This document shows, in pieces, positions 18,421 through 28,576 of a DNA stretch of 64,000 bases. The stretch is taken from positions 601,536-665,535 of the forward strand of contig NZ_LMDC01000028.1 of NCBI RefSeq assembly GCF_001425705.1, given 5' to 3'. A program made the position numbers and the translations under genes. Source of the DNA: Pelomonas sp. Root1217. Lineage in GTDB: Bacteria > Pseudomonadota > Gammaproteobacteria > Burkholderiales > Burkholderiaceae_C. Within the stretch, counting starts at the first letter, position 1, and each line of letters opens with the position of its first letter. The notes under the pieces were generated by a model. That model worked only from the letters and a program-made list of their open reading frames with translations. It was not told the origin of the DNA and made no database searches.

Positions 18421-19560
18421 TTATCCCCCTGTCCGGGGGATGTGGCCGCCATACAGACGGCCATAAGCCGCCACCATGCCATCAAGGCTGAACTGCTCGC
18501 GCGCCCGGCTCAGCGACGCAGCGGCCAGGCGTTCGCGCAAGCCACGGTCGTTGACCAGGCGAGCCAGCGCAGCAGCCAGTGCGGCATCGTCCTGGGCCGG
18601 CACGAGCAGGCCGTTGGTCTCGTGCGCCACCAGCTCAGGGTTGCCGCCCACGTCGGTGGCGACCGGTGTGCAGCCACAGGCCATGGCCTCCAGCAGCGTG
18701 TTGCTGATGCCTTCGGCCTGCGAGGGCAGCGCAAAGATGTCGAAATGGGGCAGCAGGGCCGCGACATCGCTGCGGTCACCCGGCAGCCAGGCCTGGTCGG
18801 CAGCGCCCGCTTCAGCCAGACGCGCGCGCGAAGCCTCGAACAGTGGGCCGCCGCCGAGCATCACCAGACGCAAGCGCGGCCAGTCGGCCGGGCAGATCTC
18901 GCGCAGGCGCAGGAAGGCGTTGATGAGGTTGAGCGGATCCTTCACGGCCTGCATGCGTCCCACCGCGCCGATGACGAGATGCTCGCCGCGGCGATAGGGC
19001 CAGGCCTCGGGGGGGACGGCCGCGGGCATGAACCGCCGGGTGTCCACGCCGTTGCAGATGCGCTGCACGCGACCGGCCGCAAAGCCGACCGGGCCGGTCA
19101 GATAGGTTTCGATGGCCTTGGACAAGGCCACGAAGCGATGCACGCCAAAACCGTAGACGCGGCGCAGGCGCTGGTTGGTGCGGCTGATGCCGCCGAGGTC
19201 GTTGACGTCCCAACCGTGCTCGCTGTGCACCCGCAGCGGCACGCGGGCGGCCCAGGCCGGCAACTGGAACTCCATCGGGCCAAGGTTGCGCGTATGCACG
19301 ACGGCGGGGCGCAGCTCGCGCAGCAGCCGGTAGACGCGCGGATAGAGCCAAAAGCCCTGCCCCGGCGGCTTGTGCAGCGCGATGAACTGCGTGCCAGGCG
19401 CCTTCACGCGCTCCTTGAAGGCGGTGATTTCGGTCACCGCCACCACCGCATGCCGGAATGCCGGCAGATGGTTGATGACATTGACGACGCCGTTCTCCAG
19501 CCCGCCGGTGTCGAAGCGGTGCAACAGGTGCACGACCAGGGGTCGCAGGTCCGCTTGCAC
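18421..19560 (-). CDS. Sugar transferase of the PEP-CTERM/EpsH1 system, TIGR03088 type
   Basis: 379 residues starting at a GTG (19560). The N-terminus VVHLLHRFDTGGLENGVVNVINHLP is diagnostic for the exosortase A-associated glycosyltransferase family, followed by SEHGWDVNDLGG. The C-terminal half has CNGVDTRRF, LPSQAEGISNTLLEAMACGCTPVATDVGGNPE and a GT4-type E-x7-E. No good ribosome-binding site precedes the GTG, so the exact start is uncertain. A 67-base dispersed repeat separates it from the upstream dehydrogenase. It probably adds one sugar of the EPS unit. Confidence 0.88.
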   Translation of the reverse strand: MQADLRPLVVHLLHRFDTGGLENGVVNVINHLPAFRHAVVAVTEITAFKERVKAPGTQFIALHKPPGQGFWLYPRVYRLLRELRPAVVHTRNLGPMEFQLPAWAARVPLRVHSEHGWDVNDLGGISRTNQRLRRVYGFGVHRFVALSKAIETYLTGPVGFAAGRVQRICNGVDTRRFMPAAVPPEAWPYRRGEHLVIGAVGRMQAVKDPLNLINAFLRLREICPADWPRLRLVMLGGGPLFEASRARLAEAGAADQAWLPGDRSDVAALLPHFDIFALPSQAEGISNTLLEAMACGCTPVATDVGGNPELVAHETNGLLVPAQDDAALAAALARLVNDRGLRERLAAASLSRAREQFSLDGMVAAYGRLYGGHIPRTGG

Positions 19561-19569
19561 AGGTCAGCG

Positions 19570-19636
19570 CCGCCCGGCCGCCCGTAGGCGCTGACGCGCC
19601 CCCTCGGGGGGCAGCGTGCGAAGCACGCGTGGGGGC
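19570..19636. repeat. Dispersed intergenic repeat, family A copy 1
   Basis: This 67-base GC-rich segment is nearly identical to positions 23725-23791 in the same orientation. It contains CCCCCTCGGGGGG and GCGTGC-GAA-GCACGC inverted repeats. It lies between the end of one minus-strand gene (19644) and the next gene, as the second copy does. It resembles short palindromic intergenic repeats common in Burkholderiales genomes and could attenuate transcription or stabilise mRNA ends. Confidence 0.85.
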
Positions 19637-19643
19637 TCCATCC

Positions 19644-20924
<1,281 letters not shown>

Positions 20925-20966
20925 GGATAGGTTCTCGTTGCTGTGTTTTTCGAAGGCGCGTGATTG

Positions 20967-22526
20967 TCACTGCTTGCGCGCGGCGTCGCGGTCCCTGACC
21001 TCCCGCAAAGCGGTGTCCAGGCTGGCCCAATGGGCATGCACGAATTCACGCAACCGGGCGTCGCCCGGCCCCGCCGCGGCCTTGTCCGTGTAGATGAGGA
21101 CGACGGCTGCGTCGTCGCCATGACCCAGCAGCGTCTGCCAGGCGCCGTAGAGCTTGGCCTGCCAGTCGCTGATGAAGGGGCGGCCATTGATCCAGTAGAC
21201 CTGCCAGACGCGCAGACGCGGCGCCATGCTGCCGCCGCCACTGACCTGGTTCAGGGCCTGGCCGCGCAGATCGGCGGTGCGCCAGGCTTGGCCGTCCAGC
21301 TCCGTCTGACCGGACGCCGTGCGCGACCAGTCCTTCTCGACCTCCTCGTTGGCCAGTTCGTTCACCGAGGTGACGAGCTGATGCCCGCGGCGCTGTTCTC
21401 GGTAGTAGCCGATGTACAGGCCGACCGGCGTGCCTCCTGCCGCCGGCTCGAAGCGACCGTGCAGGATGGCGGTCGGGTTCACAAAGGAAGGTTTCCAGGT
21501 GCTCGACGGCTCGGCCACCCAGGTCCAGCCCGGTAGCGCGGGCACGGCCAATTGCGGCTCCGCATGGGCGCCTGCGCGGGCAGCCTGGGCGCGCAGCGTC
21601 GGCGCCAGCGCCAGCAGCAGCAGGGCTGCAGCCAGGGTCGTCGCGAAGCGGTTCGTCGAAGGCGCCCGCCCCGCGTCCACCGGTGACGCCAGCACGGGCT
21701 CGGGATCCGGGTCGGCCCAGCGCGCGCCGATCATGAACATCGCCAGCATGATGAGGCCGAAGAAGACCCAGCCGTAAATGATGTGATCGACGCCGACGGC
21801 CAGCTTGTTGCCGGACAGGTGGCCCAGCATGACGATCATGTAGGCGCGCAGCCAGTTGGCGATCAGCGGCGTGATGATGGCAACGGCGACGAAAGCCCAG
21901 CGCTTCTTGGCCGTCCGGTAGTTCAGGTAGGCGAACAGCGTCCCCACCATGACCGAAGCCATCAGATAGCGGATGCCGCTGCAGGCCTGCACCACCGACC
22001 AGGAGCCCGAGGGAATGACGAACTGCGTGCCTTCACGGAACACCGGAATGCCGGTGGCCCGCACCGCAACGACGGTGAAGTCGGCAGTGCGCTCCACCAG
22101 CCAGGGCGTCAGGAAGTCGCCGAAGGGCACGGCGAAGAAGAGAAAACCCAGCGGGAAGACGATGCGACTGACCGCCTGCGTCCCGATCAGGGCCGGGACC
22201 AGGGCCACGCCCATGCCCACCAGCGCAAACTGCGTCGCGGCGTTGGCGGAAGCCAACTCCCCCACCAGCCACATCAGGCCCAGGGGCAGCAAGGCCAGCA
22301 GCCACAGCGGTGCGGGTCGTGGCGTGATCGATGCCAGCTCGGCCCGGCGACGCCAGACCAGCCAGGCCGAGATCGGCGGTACGACCCAGGCGTGCGCAAA
22401 GGTCTCGGAGCGGTTCCAGATCTCGACCATGGCCGCGCCGGTCGAAAAATAGAGGATCGCCAGCAATCCCCACGCCAGGGCAAGGCCGAGCAAGGGAAGG
22501 CGCCAGGGCTTGGGCAGATGAATCAC
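20967..22526 (-). CDS. xrtA: Exosortase A fused to EpsI domain
   Basis: 519 residues from a GTG at 22526 that overlaps the upstream stop as GTGA; the open frame continues to 23009 but only as a shadow of the glycosyltransferase gene. The N-terminal 275 residues have about eight membrane segments. They also contain the exosortase active-site triad: Cys182 in VVQACSGIRYL, Arg227 in NWLRAY and His248 in GVDHIIYGW. The C-terminal part (about 290-519) is the EpsI/DUF3485 domain with LYIGYYREQRRGHQLV and RVWQVYWINGRPF. Exosortase A is the proposed transpeptidase/protease that recognises PEP-CTERM tails at the inner membrane. This gene defines the locus as an XrtA system. Confidence 0.95.
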   Translation of the reverse strand: MIHLPKPWRLPLLGLALAWGLLAILYFSTGAAMVEIWNRSETFAHAWVVPPISAWLVWRRRAELASITPRPAPLWLLALLPLGLMWLVGELASANAATQFALVGMGVALVPALIGTQAVSRIVFPLGFLFFAVPFGDFLTPWLVERTADFTVVAVRATGIPVFREGTQFVIPSGSWSVVQACSGIRYLMASVMVGTLFAYLNYRTAKKRWAFVAVAIITPLIANWLRAYMIVMLGHLSGNKLAVGVDHIIYGWVFFGLIMLAMFMIGARWADPDPEPVLASPVDAGRAPSTNRFATTLAAALLLLALAPTLRAQAARAGAHAEPQLAVPALPGWTWVAEPSSTWKPSFVNPTAILHGRFEPAAGGTPVGLYIGYYREQRRGHQLVTSVNELANEEVEKDWSRTASGQTELDGQAWRTADLRGQALNQVSGGGSMAPRLRVWQVYWINGRPFISDWQAKLYGAWQTLLGHGDDAAVVLIYTDKAAAGPGDARLREFVHAHWASLDTALREVRDRDAARKQ

Positions 22527-23716
22527 GCAATCTCCAGGTGACGATCCAGGCCGGCCAGTTGGGCCTCCCAGCTGTAGGCACCGAGCACGAATGCACGCGC
22601 AGCGCCACCGACAGCATTCGCGGCCTGCGCATCGGCGAGCAGCGCAGTCAGTCGCTGGACATAGTCCGCTTCGATGTCCGCCGGCTGCAGCCCAGGCTGC
22701 ACACCGCCCGTGATCGCACGCACGCAGGTGCTGGCAGCGACAACCGGACGTGCCATGGCCATCGCCTCCAGCACCTTGTTCTGAATGCCACGCGCCAGCC
22801 GCAGCGGCGCCACAACCGCAGCCGCGTATTGCAGGTACGGCCGCACGTCGGGCACGGTGCCGGTCACGTTGATGGCGTCGCTTGCCAGGGCCTGCACGGC
22901 GGGCGCCGGGCTGCGGCCGACGATGTGAAAGCGCAGCGCCGGAAAGCGCTCGCGCAGCGCGGGCAGGATGTCGCTGGCGAACCAGGTCACCGCGTCGACG
23001 TTGGGCCAATAGTCCATGGCGCCAGTGAACACCAGCGGCAGCTCGCCAGAAGCAAACGGGTTCGCACGCGTCGCGTCCGGCGTGAAGAAATCGGCATCGA
23101 CGCCGTTGCCCAGGGCCGCCAGGCGCAGCTCACGGCCAGGGCTCAATGCGCGGAACAACGCGACTTCGTTGTCGGTGACGAAGAAGCTGCAGGCGGCGCC
23201 TTCTGCCACGCGCTGCTCGAAGCCCAGCAGCTTGGCGAACTCGCGGCGATAGAGCCAGGACATCGGCCAGGCATGCTCGGGCGCGTAATCGCGCCACTTG
23301 GCGGAGTCGACGTCGACGAAGTCCACCAGCGTCTTCACGCCCTTCAGGCCGCGCGTGTATTGCGCCATGACGCCACTGAAGACGATGACGGCATCGAAGC
23401 CGACACGGGCCGCCGTCTCGTCCACCCAGGCCTGCAGGCCGGCATCGCGGTAATACGGCAGGCTCAGCGCCTCGCCGCTGAGCAGGCCACGCAGGCTCAG
23501 CAGCTTGGCCGAGCGCGGATTCAGGCGCGCCACATGCACGTTCTTGCACAGCGCGCGCACGCGCGGCAGGTGCTGCTCGTCGTCGGGGTCGTCGATGAAG
23601 GTGCCCAAATGCACCTCGTGCCGCGCCGCCAGGTGCTTGAGCAGATGGTAGGAGCGCACCTTGTCGCCCTTGTTGGGCGGGTAAGGCAGGCGGTGGACGA
23701 GGTAGAGGATCTTCAA
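22523..23716 (-). CDS. Sugar transferase of the PEP-CTERM/EpsH1 system, TIGR03087 type
   Basis: 397 residues starting at TTG 23716: GGAG lies six bases before it, and the resulting N-terminus KILYLVHRLPYPPNKGDKVRS matches the family start. A TTG two codons further upstream is too close to the GGAG. Family features include VDFVDVDSAKWRDYA, VFTGAMDYWPNVDAV and the C-terminal KVLEAMAMARPVVA. This protein family is almost confined to exosortase A loci. It is expected to be a GT4-type cytoplasmic glycosyltransferase of EPS or glycoprotein assembly. It is coupled to xrtA by a GTGA overlap. Confidence 0.88.
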   Translation of the reverse strand: MKILYLVHRLPYPPNKGDKVRSYHLLKHLAARHEVHLGTFIDDPDDEQHLPRVRALCKNVHVARLNPRSAKLLSLRGLLSGEALSLPYYRDAGLQAWVDETAARVGFDAVIVFSGVMAQYTRGLKGVKTLVDFVDVDSAKWRDYAPEHAWPMSWLYRREFAKLLGFEQRVAEGAACSFFVTDNEVALFRALSPGRELRLAALGNGVDADFFTPDATRANPFASGELPLVFTGAMDYWPNVDAVTWFASDILPALRERFPALRFHIVGRSPAPAVQALASDAINVTGTVPDVRPYLQYAAAVVAPLRLARGIQNKVLEAMAMARPVVAASTCVRAITGGVQPGLQPADIEADYVQRLTALLADAQAANAVGGAARAFVLGAYSWEAQLAGLDRHLEIA

Positions 23717-23724
23717 GGTCAACT

Positions 23725-23791
23725 CCGCCCGGCCGCCCGAAGGCGCTGACGCGTCCCCTCGGGGGGCAGTGAACGAAGTGAGCGTGGGGGC
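23725..23791. repeat. Dispersed intergenic repeat, family A copy 2
   Basis: This 67-base element matches positions 19570-19636 in the same orientation, differing at scattered bases mainly in the GTGAACGAAGTGAGCG part. It lies directly downstream of the FemAB-like gene on the minus strand. Together the two copies flank the glycosyltransferase, xrtA and tviB genes as direct repeats. Confidence 0.85.
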
Positions 23792-23800
23792 ATGCTCAAT

Positions 23801-24850
23801 TCAACCCAGGTTCTTGACGATGAAGGGCCCCAGCCAGTTCGCAAAGCCGATGGGCAGCTTGCGCCAGGCCTTGATCATCAGCTGGTACTTGGGGTTGTTC
23901 GGGTTGTTCTGGGGAATCGCATCGCGCTTGAACAGCCGGTACTCGTAGCTCAGCGGCTGCGGCTCAAAGCCCCAGTTCTTCTTGAAGGCGTAGGGGCCGG
24001 TGCCCTGCTTGCTGCGACCGTAGTCGAAGACCTTGAGACCGCGGGCACAGGCCCGGCGCATCAGCTCCCAATACTTGAAATCGTTCGCGGCCAGGTCGCG
24101 CGCCGCTTCATCGTCGCCGGCGTAATAGGGCAGGCATTCGTCACGGAAGTAGAACGTCAGCACGGTGGACAGCGGCTTGCCGTCGGGGGCAGTGACGGTC
24201 AGCACCTCGGCGTCGGGGCCGAATTCGTCCAGCAGCGCCTGGAAGTACTTCTTGGGCATGGCCGGCGTGCCGTGGCGGTGCACGTTGTCGGCGTAGAGGT
24301 CGAAGAAGCGGTCGACGTTCGCGTCGATCTCGGCCTTGAGCTCGTTCTTGATGCCCTTGCGCACCATGGCCCGCTGCTTGCGAGGGATGGCCAGCATGTT
24401 GGCTTCCTCGTCGGCCAGGATCTCCTTGCGGAAGGTCACGTAGAGATCCTGGCGCGGCCAGTCGGCGTGACGCGTGGGGCCGAGGTTGCGGTATTCGAGG
24501 TGCTCGGCGCCCTGCCCTCGCGCAATCTTCTCAGCCTCGGCCTCCAGCGCTGCGGCGGCCTCGTCGTTCAGCGCGGCGACGCCGCCATAGACGCCAAACG
24601 GCAGGCTCGTGACCGAGTGGCCGAACAGCCGGCTCTTGACCTCGGCCAGCGGCAGCACGCCTTCGATGACGCCGTCGCGCTCGGCATAGAGGAAGAAGCC
24701 CTTGTGGCCGAACACCGACTGGATGATGCGCAACCAGCCACTGCGGTGGAAGAAGGTCGCCTGTGGATGGGCGAAGACGAACTCGTCCCAACGCGCGGAC
24801 AAGGCTTTGTCATGCGCGGCCAGGCGCGCAATGCGAAGGGGCGAACTCAT
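23801..24850 (-). CDS. FemAB-family protein of the XrtA/PEP-CTERM system
   Basis: 349 residues, GNAT-fold FemAB/FemX superfamily, with WDEFVFAHPQATFFHRSGWLRII near the start and GRSKQGTGPYAFKKNWGFEPQPL near the C-terminus, both hallmarks of the exosortase A-associated FemAB family (TIGR03019). Classical FemAB enzymes transfer amino acids from aminoacyl-tRNA to peptidoglycan precursors. The substrate of this subfamily is not established, but an aminoacyl decoration of EPS or a sorted protein is plausible. Its ATG directly abuts the deacetylase stop. Confidence 0.9.
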   Translation of the reverse strand: MSSPLRIARLAAHDKALSARWDEFVFAHPQATFFHRSGWLRIIQSVFGHKGFFLYAERDGVIEGVLPLAEVKSRLFGHSVTSLPFGVYGGVAALNDEAAAALEAEAEKIARGQGAEHLEYRNLGPTRHADWPRQDLYVTFRKEILADEEANMLAIPRKQRAMVRKGIKNELKAEIDANVDRFFDLYADNVHRHGTPAMPKKYFQALLDEFGPDAEVLTVTAPDGKPLSTVLTFYFRDECLPYYAGDDEAARDLAANDFKYWELMRRACARGLKVFDYGRSKQGTGPYAFKKNWGFEPQPLSYEYRLFKRDAIPQNNPNNPKYQLMIKAWRKLPIGFANWLGPFIVKNLG

Positions 24851-25744
24851 TCAGGCCGGGCTCAGCGAGGGCGCCGGTGAGCGCGGGCTGGCCTCGCGGC
24901 CGAGAAAGATCTCGTCCATCCGGCCCCAGCGGAAATCACCGAGCAGCCGCGCGATCCGGTCGTGGGTGCGCGGGATGTTGACGTAGTGGCGGAAGCGCGT
25001 CTTGGCGTTGATGCCGGGGATGCGCGGTTGCTCGCTGTCGATCTCCCACGGGTGGAAGTAGAAGACCGCCGGCTCGCCGTCGATCTCGTTGACGCGGCGG
25101 ATCATCCAGCGCGACAGCGCATAGGGCAGCAGCCGAAAATAACCGCCGCCGCTGCTGGGCAGGTTGCGCGAGCCCATGCGCAGGGTGGTCACCGGGATCT
25201 CGAGCAGGCCCTCGCGCACCGGATAGGCGAAGCGAGGTGAGTCGGGCATGCCGTAGTGATCGTGAGCGATGGGATAGACGCTGCTGGAGTAGCGGTAGCC
25301 GGCATCGCGCAGCACGTCGAAGGCCCAGAGATTGGCCTTGCCGATGGAGAAGCTCGGCGCACGGTAGCCGATGACGGGCACACCGCCCAGGTCCTCGAGC
25401 ATTTTCTTGGCGCGGCTGATGTCGTCCAGGAAGGCTGTCGGGCTGAGGTCGCTGGCACGCTCGTGGCCATAGCCATGGCTGGCCAGTTCGTGGCCACCGG
25501 CGACGATGGCCTTCACCACCTGCGGGTAGCGCTCGGCGATCCAGCCCAGCGTGAAGAAGGTGGCCTTGACCTGCTTGGCGGCCAGCAGCGCGAGGATGCG
25601 CTCGATATTGCGCTCGACGCGGCATTCCAGGCCGTTCCAGTCCTCGCGCTTGATGTAGGGCGCGAAGGCGGAGACCTGGAAGTAGTCCTCCACGTCAATG
25701 CTCATCGCATTGCGCAGGGCCGGGGTCTTGGTGGGCATCAGCAT
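24851..25744 (-). CDS. DUF3473-type polysaccharide deacetylase of the XrtA system
   Basis: 297 residues from ATG 25744, chosen because GAGGT lies six bases upstream; an earlier ATG at 25777 lies inside the upstream ATPase gene. Motif 1 is AMSIDVEDYFQVSAF with the catalytic Asp, motif 2 is HELASHGYGHE with the metal His residues, and the C-terminal DUF3473 segment includes FYFHPWEID and RHYVNI. This is the exosortase A-associated CE4 family. It likely deacetylates the EPS or its precursor, which fits the presence of several N-acetylated sugars in the pathway. Confidence 0.92.
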   Translation of the reverse strand: MLMPTKTPALRNAMSIDVEDYFQVSAFAPYIKREDWNGLECRVERNIERILALLAAKQVKATFFTLGWIAERYPQVVKAIVAGGHELASHGYGHERASDLSPTAFLDDISRAKKMLEDLGGVPVIGYRAPSFSIGKANLWAFDVLRDAGYRYSSSVYPIAHDHYGMPDSPRFAYPVREGLLEIPVTTLRMGSRNLPSSGGGYFRLLPYALSRWMIRRVNEIDGEPAVFYFHPWEIDSEQPRIPGINAKTRFRHYVNIPRTHDRIARLLGDFRWGRMDEIFLGREASPRSPAPSLSPA

Positions 25745-25757
25745 GGCAACCTCAATG

Positions 25758-26855
25758 TCAATGCTGCTTGACGGCATCGACCAGCTTCTGCAGCAGCGCC
25801 AGCGTCTGCAGATTGATGCGCTCCAGCCGCATCATGCTGCGCTCCAGGCGCTGCAGGCGGTCGGTGTGGTGATCGGCGCTGAGGGCCGCGATCTCGCTGG
25901 ACAGGCCATCGACCTCGGCGACGCTCAGCTTCAGCTTGGAAACATCCAGCGCGCCTGGGGCACTGTCGAGTGCGCCGGGGCGGCTGTCGGGCAGCTTGGC
26001 GGGCACGCTGTCCAGGGGGCTGGCGTCGCTGTGGCGCGGCGTCTCGCTTTCCTGGGCGATATCGCGCAGCACTTCCTTCACGTCGGCCAGCGTCAGATGG
26101 CTGCGGCCCTGCATGAAGCCCAGCAGCAGCAGGCGGTCGCACAGGCGGTTGATGCGACGCGGGATGCCGTTGCTGGCCTTGTGGATGGCTGGGAAGGCGT
26201 CGTGGTCGAAGGTCGGCTTGCCGGCGGAGCCCGCGCACTTCAGGCGGTGCTCCATGTAGCGCTGGGTCTCGTCCTCGTCCAGCGGACCGATGTGGCAGGT
26301 CGCCGCGACGCGCTGGCGAAACTGCTCCATCTCGGGCTTTTGCAGGATGCCGCGGAACTCGGGTTGGCCGACCAGGAAGGTCTGCAACAGCGACTGGTTG
26401 GCGAACTGGAAGTTGGACAGCATGCGCAACTCCTCGACCGCCCGGGCAGTCAGGTTCTGCGCCTCGTCGACGATGAGCAGGCAGCGCTTGCCCTGGGTCA
26501 CCTGGTTGACGAAGAAGGCCTCCAGCGTCATCAGCAGCTCGGACTTGGGCGCATCCTTGACGCGCACGCCGAAGGCCGCGCCCACCATGCGCAGCGTGTC
26601 CTCGGCATCGAGCTGGGTGGTCACGACGTTGCCGATGACGACGTTGCTGCGGTTCAGGCTGTCCAGCAGGCCTCGCAGCAGCGTGGTCTTGCCGGCACCG
26701 ATCTCGCCGGTGATGACGATGAAGCCGTCATTGCGCAGCACGCCATAGTCCAGATACGCCTTGGCCCGGCGATGCTGCTTGCTGCCGAAGTAGAAGTTCG
26801 GATCCGGGCTGAGCTGGAAGGGCTTGCTGCTCAGGCCATAGAAGGCTTCGTACAT
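25758..26855 (-). CDS. XrtA-associated ATPase (ExeA/TIGR03015-like)
   Basis: 365 residues. It starts MYEAFYGLSSKPFQLSPDP, as in ExeA-type AAA ATPases, with Walker A GEIGAGKTTLLRG (about residue 51) and Walker B CLLIVDEAQNL (about 128). The C-terminal 100 residues are low-complexity followed by a likely coiled coil (LQRLERSMMRLERINLQ). The family is conserved beside the EPS tyrosine kinase and exosortase A genes and is thought to energise assembly or gate secretion. A dispersed repeat fills most of the 194-base gap before it. Confidence 0.9.
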   Translation of the reverse strand: MYEAFYGLSSKPFQLSPDPNFYFGSKQHRRAKAYLDYGVLRNDGFIVITGEIGAGKTTLLRGLLDSLNRSNVVIGNVVTTQLDAEDTLRMVGAAFGVRVKDAPKSELLMTLEAFFVNQVTQGKRCLLIVDEAQNLTARAVEELRMLSNFQFANQSLLQTFLVGQPEFRGILQKPEMEQFRQRVAATCHIGPLDEDETQRYMEHRLKCAGSAGKPTFDHDAFPAIHKASNGIPRRINRLCDRLLLLGFMQGRSHLTLADVKEVLRDIAQESETPRHSDASPLDSVPAKLPDSRPGALDSAPGALDVSKLKLSVAEVDGLSSEIAALSADHHTDRLQRLERSMMRLERINLQTLALLQKLVDAVKQH

Positions 26856-26903
26856 GTCAGATGTCCATTACGCATTCTCGGCGCACGAAACCGGCGTCTT
26901 CAG

Positions 26904-27039
26904 GGCCGAGCGCTGGGCCGCTCCCGAGCCGGCCCGTTTGGCGATGTGCTCGAGGCTCGATGCCGCGAGCATCGCCGTCCCCACGGGGGACCGGCTGGGC
27001 GCGCCCGCGTTCAGCGGGGCGAGACCGGACGAGGGGCTT
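26904..27039 (-). repeat. Dispersed 3'-end repeat, family B copy 1
   Basis: About 135 bases, read on the minus strand. It starts ten bases after the stop of the beta-barrel gene (27050) with GCCCCTCG. Like the copies at 54743-54876 and 56012-56146, it contains a long interrupted hairpin (GGCGATG ... CATCGCC outer stem with an inner GC-rich stem) and ends with GGAGCGGCCCAGCGCTCGGCC. In all three copies it immediately follows a coding sequence. Confidence 0.85.
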
Positions 27040-27049
27040 CAATTTCATT

Positions 27050-28576
27050 TCAGAACTGTTGGGTCAGACTGGCGTAAACCGCATTCTCGGAGTACGGCGT
27101 GGGACCTTCGAAGCGACTGTGGCGCGCGCCGAGCTGCATGCTGATGCGCGAGCCCAGGCGGCTGTTCCAGTTCGCCAACAGACTGGTCAACTGCGTGCGC
27201 TGGCTCTTCACGTCGCCGGACGTCTCCTGGCGCGAGACCGACAATGACAAGCCGGACACCGGCGAGAGCTGGTAGCTGCCGGACAGCGAATAGGAGCGCT
27301 GCTCGATGAGCGAGTTGCTGGCCAGATCGCCCTGATTCAGGCCGCTGCCCAGGCGCGTCGTGACGGACCGGCTGATCATGGCGGTGACGCTGCTGCGCAG
27401 GCCCTGCAGCAGGAAGGTCATCGTCTGGTAGTGCAGGTGGCTCGGGCCGGTGGACAGGAAGCCCAGGGCGGCGGGTGCATCGAGCGGCAGGCCAAGCGAT
27501 AGCAAGGTGGCGCGCACCAGAGCGTCCCGCTTGACCGGATCAGGCTCCAGCGAGGCGAACAGCAGGAAGTACAGGTCGTAGTTGGTGCGCACGCCGCCAA
27601 GCGAACCGGTATTGCCTAACGTGACGTTGCTGGTGTCCGACAAGCTCCAGACCGAATTCCGCATGCGGTGCTCGAAGTTCAGCCCGTGGCTGTTGCCATA
27701 GTTGTGCCGCTGCCAGTTGCCGTTGACGCGGGTGCGCGGCGTAGGCGTCCACTCGGCGGTCACCCCCCCAGTGAAGCCGCTCTGGTCGGCACCTGTGCGG
27801 CTCTCGTAGTCATTGCGTTCCTGGCCGGCGTTGACGCTGACGAGCCAATCCGGGTTGGGCCTGTAGTTCAGGCCGGCCGTCGCCGAGCTGTTGCGGTTGG
27901 ACAGCCCGCTCTTGGGGCTGTACTCCTGCGTGTTGGCCTGGGCAAACCAGCTCAGCACGCCGGCGCTGAGCTGCGCAATGCGCAGCGATCCGCCGCGGCT
28001 ACGGCTGTCGCCAATGGCGCTCTCGCGCACCTCGGTCATCGAGAAATTGCCACGCAGATCAAGGCTGGCCAAGCCGCCGAGTTGGCCATGCAGCAAGGGC
28101 GAGACAGTCAGGGTGCCGGTCTCGTGCTGATTGGGGTTGGCCAGGGCGGAATCTTGTGTGGGCGTGGCCTGCAAGCCGAGAGCCGATGCGTTCTGCTGGC
28201 CGATGCTCGCTTGCACATCGACGGACAGCGTGCGAGGAATCAACTCGGCCCGGCCGTTGGCCGACAGCGCGTTCTGCACCCGCGTGCCATAGCTCGTCTT
28301 GAAATAGGTGATGCCGTTGAGGGAGTAGTCCAGGCTGCCGCGCAGCGTGCCACTGTTGCGCACGATGCTGATACCGGGCGACAGCGTCGCGATGACAGCT
28401 CCGTCCTTTTCTCGATCGTTGAGGCGCAGGTTGTCGGTCACGGTCACCGCAACGCCCAAGCGCGGCTGGATGCCACCGCCGGAACTGGCGCCCTCGCCCT
28501 GTTGGGCATGGGCCGCCATCACAAAGACAGCGAGGGCCAGGAAAAGATGGCGCGGCTCAGGTCTGGGCCGAGTCAT
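27050..28576 (-). CDS. PEP-CTERM system outer-membrane beta-barrel protein (TIGR03016-like)
   Basis: 508 residues from ATG 28576, giving a signal peptide (RHLFLALAVFVMAAHAQQ). Upstream in-frame codons are only the other frame of the Gly-Tyr repeat of the preceding gene. The mature part is rich in alternating hydrophobic/polar strands and ends in an aromatic residue (ASLTQQF), as outer-membrane beta-barrels do. Location between the kinase and the ATPase matches the exosortase A-associated barrel family. It is the probable outer-membrane pore or scaffold for EPS passage. It overlaps the tyrosine kinase stop by 20 bases. Confidence 0.85.
   Translation of the reverse strand: MTRPRPEPRHLFLALAVFVMAAHAQQGEGASSGGGIQPRLGVAVTVTDNLRLNDREKDGAVIATLSPGISIVRNSGTLRGSLDYSLNGITYFKTSYGTRVQNALSANGRAELIPRTLSVDVQASIGQQNASALGLQATPTQDSALANPNQHETGTLTVSPLLHGQLGGLASLDLRGNFSMTEVRESAIGDSRSRGGSLRIAQLSAGVLSWFAQANTQEYSPKSGLSNRNSSATAGLNYRPNPDWLVSVNAGQERNDYESRTGADQSGFTGGVTAEWTPTPRTRVNGNWQRHNYGNSHGLNFEHRMRNSVWSLSDTSNVTLGNTGSLGGVRTNYDLYFLLFASLEPDPVKRDALVRATLLSLGLPLDAPAALGFLSTGPSHLHYQTMTFLLQGLRSSVTAMISRSVTTRLGSGLNQGDLASNSLIEQRSYSLSGSYQLSPVSGLSLSVSRQETSGDVKSQRTQLTSLLANWNSRLGSRISMQLGARHSRFEGPTPYSENAVYASLTQQF

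Noticed and set aside
22527..23009. N-terminal extension of the exosortase gene
   Set aside because: The added residues are Arg/Gly-rich frame-shadow of the glycosyltransferase gene; the exosortase family starts just before its first membrane segment, at GTG 22526.
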